From assembly GCA_947166015.1 (NCBI GenBank), contig CAMVCQ010000010.1:1-38805 (forward strand): DNA of 38,805 nt. Direction: 5' to 3'. The stretch comes from an uncultured Lachnospiraceae bacterium (GTDB lineage: Bacteria > Bacillota > Clostridia > Lachnospirales > Lachnospiraceae). Every line of letters starts with the position of its first letter. Position 1 is the stretch's first letter. Shown piece by piece: positions 35,862-38,805 of this stretch. Position numbers and translations under genes: made by a program. The notes beneath the pieces are model-generated. The model was not told where the DNA came from. It searched no databases and worked only from the letters and a program-made list of their open reading frames with translations.

Positions 35862-38093
35862 ATGAGAAATTCAAGGAAACTAAAGGCGATCATTTCAATG
35901 GCCCTGGCGATAGTCATGGTTTTGACATCGACAGCTGTGCTCTCACCGAAAAAAGCGGAAGCGAAGACGGTGCTCATGGATAAGACTATTTCGCTCAAGT
36001 ACAACAAGCACGCTGATTCCAGATACAACTGGAATGCGCAGCAAAGTATTTGGGGATTGGTAGCAAATCCAAAGAAAAATGCCACCTACTCCGTAAAGAT
36101 CAAAAACAAAAAAGTGGCAAAGGTTGCTACAAATAAATTCGAAGAAAAGAACCATAAAAAAATCATAGCTGCAACCGGCATAGGAAACACTACCGCAACC
36201 GTATACGAAACGAAAAACGGCAAAAAAACCAAGGTTGGCTCCATCAAGATCAAAGTCGGAAAAATGAAGATGTGTGATGCGATAGAGTCAAACTGCAGGT
36301 TGACAGAAGAACTCTATCCGCGCGATCAGCTGTTTAGTCCGTATATGGACATAGATAGGATTGACTTTGCAAATGTCATCCAAAACGAAATGCTAAACAA
36401 TGACTATGTGGGTGTTCATTTCAAAAAAAGTGAATACAGTGTGAAATACAGTATGGAGTTTGACAAATACGATCCGGATGATCCGGAAGCTGAGCTGCCG
36501 CCTGTAACGGATGATGAGAAATGTGCTTCGATCGACTCAAAAGGTATAGTCACAATGCTCAACGAAGATGTACCTGGAACTGTGTCTGCAATGATCAAGT
36601 TCACAATCACATTCAGCGATAAATCCAAGTTTGAACACAACACAACTGTTGAGGTCAGAAAAGATTCATCTATCAAAAAAGAAGGAAAGTACACTCTGGA
36701 TAATATCAGGGATTATGTGATAGGTATAGATACTCCGGTTCCACATAATTATACCAATCCTGAAAAAGAAATGTCAGCGATTCCGGAACCGCACAATGAT
36801 TACGGCCCTGCTGCGCCACTTATCTGCTTTGATAATGCGTCAACAACTCCTGAGTTGACACCGGTAAAAGAAGAAATAGAAAAAGAAAAGCTGATCTACG
36901 GTTCGATAGGTAGAGGGTATTCGTATAAATCAAATCATTGTACCGAGGTTTACAACAAGACCAGAGAAAAGGTCCTGGATTTCCTAAAGGCAGATTCATC
37001 AAAATACACCTGCTTTTATGTAAACTCGACGACCGACGGACTCAATAAGCTTGCATCGGCACTTATCACGAGCAAAAATGATATCGTCCTCACAACGAGG
37101 ATCGAGCATCACGCCAACGACCTCTCTTGGAGAAACAGATGTAAGTGCATGTACGCCGAGGTTGACAAAGAAGGTCGTGTGATCTACGAGGATATTGAAA
37201 AGATATTAAAAGCGCAAAAAGGCAAGGTTAAGCTTGTCTCAGTGACAGCAGCATCAAATGTCACAGGATATGTAACTGATGTCCGCAGGGTCGCAAAGCT
37301 TGCGCACAAGTACGGTGCTATGCTTGTTGTTGACGGAGCGCAGATCGTAGCCCACAGAGAGTTCAGTATGATCAATGATCCGGATGATACAACGGATGAT
37401 GTTGATTTCATATCATTTTCAGCTCACAAGATGTACTCTCCCGAGGGTGGCGGAGCAGTAGTCGGACTTACAAAAGAGCTCAACAGACACCTCCCTACAT
37501 TCTATGGAGGAGGAACCGTAAATATCGTCGGAGATGACGAAGTAAGCTACAAGGACGCACCAGCAACATACGAGGCGGGATCACCTGATTATCTGGCTGT
37601 TGTTGGACTTGGAAAAGCCATAGATATACTTTGTGATGTCGGATTTGACAAGATCAAAGAGCACGAATACAAACTCAACAGAAAAGTTATAGATGCTCTA
37701 AATGACAAGGAAAAATACCCGACCGGAATTGTTTACGGAGACACCGAAAAAATCGATGACAAGGTCGGAGTTGTGACATTTAACTTCAACGATGTAAACT
37801 CAGAGCTTCTTGCCACATGCTTAAGTGAGGGTGCAGGGATCGCAACCAGACGAGGCTTGTTCTGCGCACATCCTTATGTATTCAGACTTATGGGAATCGA
37901 CCTTGACGGTGTGGTAGGATCATTTGAGAATTGCGGAAGCTTAAAAACACCCGGTATGATAAGGCTTAGCTTTGGTATCTACAATACCGAAGAAGAGGTT
38001 GACAAATTCCTCGAGGTGCTTCCGATGGTAAAGGAAGATGCAAAGGTGTTAAATGCACTTCCTATGTATGCGGAAGCGATTGAGGAGTATTGA
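35862..38093 (+). CDS. Exported Ig-like / class V aminotransferase (SufS-like) fusion
   Basis: 743 aa. A signal peptide (about 1-34, ending KAEAKT) is followed by beta-rich Ig-like sequence to about 285. From about 287 to the end is a complete fold type I PLP enzyme close to class V aminotransferases and cysteine desulfurases. It has FDNASTTP, the EHHAN histidine His416, Asp491 and Gln494 in VVDGAQ, and SAHKMYSPEGGG with PLP-binding Lys523. The segment ATRRGLFCAHP puts Cys668 where SufS has its R-x-G-x-x-C-A-x-P catalytic cysteine. All key residues look intact. AGGAGG precedes the ATG. Export is inferred from the signal and Ig-like part. The substrate is unknown: it could be a desulfurase, another lyase or an aminotransferase. 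Confidence 0.85.
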   Translation: MRNSRKLKAIISMALAIVMVLTSTAVLSPKKAEAKTVLMDKTISLKYNKHADSRYNWNAQQSIWGLVANPKKNATYSVKIKNKKVAKVATNKFEEKNHKKIIAATGIGNTTATVYETKNGKKTKVGSIKIKVGKMKMCDAIESNCRLTEELYPRDQLFSPYMDIDRIDFANVIQNEMLNNDYVGVHFKKSEYSVKYSMEFDKYDPDDPEAELPPVTDDEKCASIDSKGIVTMLNEDVPGTVSAMIKFTITFSDKSKFEHNTTVEVRKDSSIKKEGKYTLDNIRDYVIGIDTPVPHNYTNPEKEMSAIPEPHNDYGPAAPLICFDNASTTPELTPVKEEIEKEKLIYGSIGRGYSYKSNHCTEVYNKTREKVLDFLKADSSKYTCFYVNSTTDGLNKLASALITSKNDIVLTTRIEHHANDLSWRNRCKCMYAEVDKEGRVIYEDIEKILKAQKGKVKLVSVTAASNVTGYVTDVRRVAKLAHKYGAMLVVDGAQIVAHREFSMINDPDDTTDDVDFISFSAHKMYSPEGGGAVVGLTKELNRHLPTFYGGGTVNIVGDDEVSYKDAPATYEAGSPDYLAVVGLGKAIDILCDVGFDKIKEHEYKLNRKVIDALNDKEKYPTGIVYGDTEKIDDKVGVVTFNFNDVNSELLATCLSEGAGIATRRGLFCAHPYVFRLMGIDLDGVVGSFENCGSLKTPGMIRLSFGIYNTEEEVDKFLEVLPMVKEDAKVLNALPMYAEAIEEY

Positions 38094-38125
38094 TAATTGG
38101 AGCACAGCGACATTCACTGATTCCC

Positions 38126-38400
38126 GGGCCCAGGAGATCGAAAATGTCTTTCTCGCAAAGCTCGAAAGTCGGGGAAAATAAACACAGGTGTTTATTTTCC
38201 CCGCGGGTTAATGGTAGATTTTGTTGGGCCCAGGAGATCGAAAATGTCTTTCTCGTTGAACTCGAAAGACATTGAAAATAAACACAGGTGTTTATTATCC
38301 CCGGTGCCTATTGTTCGATTCATCTGCCCAGGAGATCGAAAATGTCTTTCTCGCTGCGCTCGAAAGCCATGAAAATAAACATAAATGTTTATTTTCCCCG
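38126..38400. repeat. Three tandem ~100-bp units, each with two inverted repeats
   Basis: Units begin near 38126, 38226 and 38324 (periods 100 and 98 bp). Each has GCCCAGGAGATCG, then CTTTCTCG, five variable bases and CTCGAAAG. In the second unit this forms a full 10-bp stem, 38243-38252 with 38264-38273. An AT-rich palindrome follows; in the first unit it is a perfect 15-bp stem at 38171-38202. The third unit changes both arms (CAC/GTG to CAT/ATG), keeping pairing. The rest of the gap from 38094 holds no gene I can support. Confidence 0.85.
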
Positions 38401-38422
38401 CGTGTTCGAAACAGTGACCATA

Positions 38423-38465
38423 TAAAAATAATATCCCATAGCTTTGCTATGGGATATTATTTTTA
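38423..38465 (-). terminator. Terminator of tRNA-Trp (works on both strands)
   Basis: A perfect 20-bp stem (38423-38442 with 38446-38465) and a three-base loop flanked by A/T runs on both sides. On the minus strand it begins right after the tRNA discriminator base and ends in a T-run. On the plus strand it would stop read-through from the repeats. Confidence 0.88.
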
Positions 38466-38536
38466 CAGGGGGCCCAGGAATCGAACCCGGCTCAAAAGTT
38501 TTGGAGACTCCTATTCTACCGATGAACTAGCCCCCT
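38466..38536 (-). tRNA. trnW: tRNA-Trp (anticodon CCA)
   Basis: 71 nt on the minus strand. The acceptor stem AGGGGGC/GCCCCCT pairs fully, with G as discriminator. The D stem GTTC/GAAT, the anticodon stem GGAGT/ACTTT (two G-U pairs) with loop CTCCAAA, a four-base variable loop, and the T arm CCGGG-TTCGATT-CCTGG all form. CCA is not encoded; TAAAA follows the discriminator. It closely resembles Bacillus tRNA-Trp, as recalled. It has a clear promoter and terminator. Confidence 0.96.
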
Positions 38537-38551
38537 AGAACAACATCGCCT

Positions 38552-38580
38552 ATTTTACTATACTTCCGGAGGTTTGTCAA
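38552..38580 (-). promoter_or_regulatory. Promoter of tRNA-Trp
   Basis: On the minus strand TTGACA (38575-38580) and TAAAAT (38552-38557) are 17 bp apart, 16 bp ahead of the mature tRNA 5' end. This is a strong stable-RNA-type promoter. Confidence 0.85.
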
Positions 38581-38805
38581 GTACCTATTTTTGGATTGAA
38601 AAGTATACGTCTGTTTTTTGTGCGGAAAGGTCGTGGGTTTTCGGGTATTTTCATTGGAAACATAGATTTGACAAATGAGTTGTCCCCTTTTTGTCCCTTT
38701 TCATATGTTACAATACCCTCAAATAAAAAAATTCCGGTGATTTATATATCCCGTAAATGCTTAATGTTATTGTTTGTAATATACAAAGAAAGGAAGGTAA
38801 GGGAC
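38581..38805 (+). other. Leader of a gene beyond the right edge
   Basis: No gene is seen here. Two dyads occur: GACAA/TTGTC (38670-38684) and TTTGTA/TACAAA (38773-38787). AAAGGAAGG near 38789-38797 looks like a ribosome site for a gene starting after the window. The dyads could be operators; this is speculative. Confidence 0.35.

Noticed and set aside
38126-38142. Partial tRNA gene copies in the repeat units
   Set aside because: Only the T-arm-like block matches; no acceptor, anticodon or D arm is present.
38126-38400. CRISPR array
   Set aside because: Only three units of about 100 bp, with the whole unit similar and no unique spacers of uniform length; no cas genes nearby.
38090-38538. Two short plus-strand frames (61 and 88 aa) over the tandem repeats and tRNA
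   Set aside because: They run through repeat units and into the antisense of tRNA-Trp, have no ribosome site, and their sequence is just the translated repeat.

Overview
The window looks like chromosome from a low-to-moderate-GC Firmicute, most likely family Lachnospiraceae. Evidence: strong GGAGG-type ribosome sites, TTGACA/TATAAT-type promoters, the tig-clpP-clpX-lon-engB gene order, secreted proteins built from Ig-like and FN3 modules, and a large-protein/Hsp70-like/TPR/coiled-coil cluster that I recall only from Lachnospiraceae. The family call is inference; no search was run.

Layout. 1-1875 (minus): the start of a family-2 glycosyltransferase, preceded by recJ. 2026-10568 (plus): glmM, then tig, clpP, clpX and lon (protein folding and proteolysis), engB (ribosome assembly GTPase) and nth (base-excision repair). 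10741-12946: AI-2E-family permease overlapping a membrane-anchored polysaccharide deacetylase, closed by a clear terminator. 13138-17459: an accessory-looking block with a large multi-TM surface protein of unknown function, a GH24-type lysozyme and a lipoprotein; the last two are visibly AT-rich. 17478-18052: coaE, broken by a -1 frameshift at an A6 run. 18073-18181: a nested inverted-repeat element between the convergent ends of coaE and purA. 18223-20353 (minus): purA and a secreted FN3 protein, each with a good promoter. 20604-27631: four tightly packed genes (1252-aa multidomain protein, Hsp70/actin-fold ATPase-like protein, TPR-like protein, coiled-coil two-TM protein), probably one undescribed membrane-linked machine. 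27711-29183: secreted Ig-like/NlpC-P60 peptidase. 29216-33526: PLP aminotransferase, pta, acyltransferase-3 and metF, the last three joined by ATGA overlaps. 33626-35744: pyrG, and a convergent DUF6273-like gene that overlaps its 3' end. 35862-38093: an apparently exported, Ig-like-fused class V aminotransferase/cysteine desulfurase-like enzyme. 38126-38400: three tandem ~100-bp structured repeats. 38423-38580 (minus): tRNA-Trp(CCA) with its promoter and terminator.

The items that best merit follow-up are the four-gene cluster at 20604-27631, the exported PLP enzyme at 35862-38093, the repeat family beside tRNA-Trp, and the frameshifted coaE. Family assignments come from motif reading and memory only. 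Promoters are consensus matches, not measured starts.
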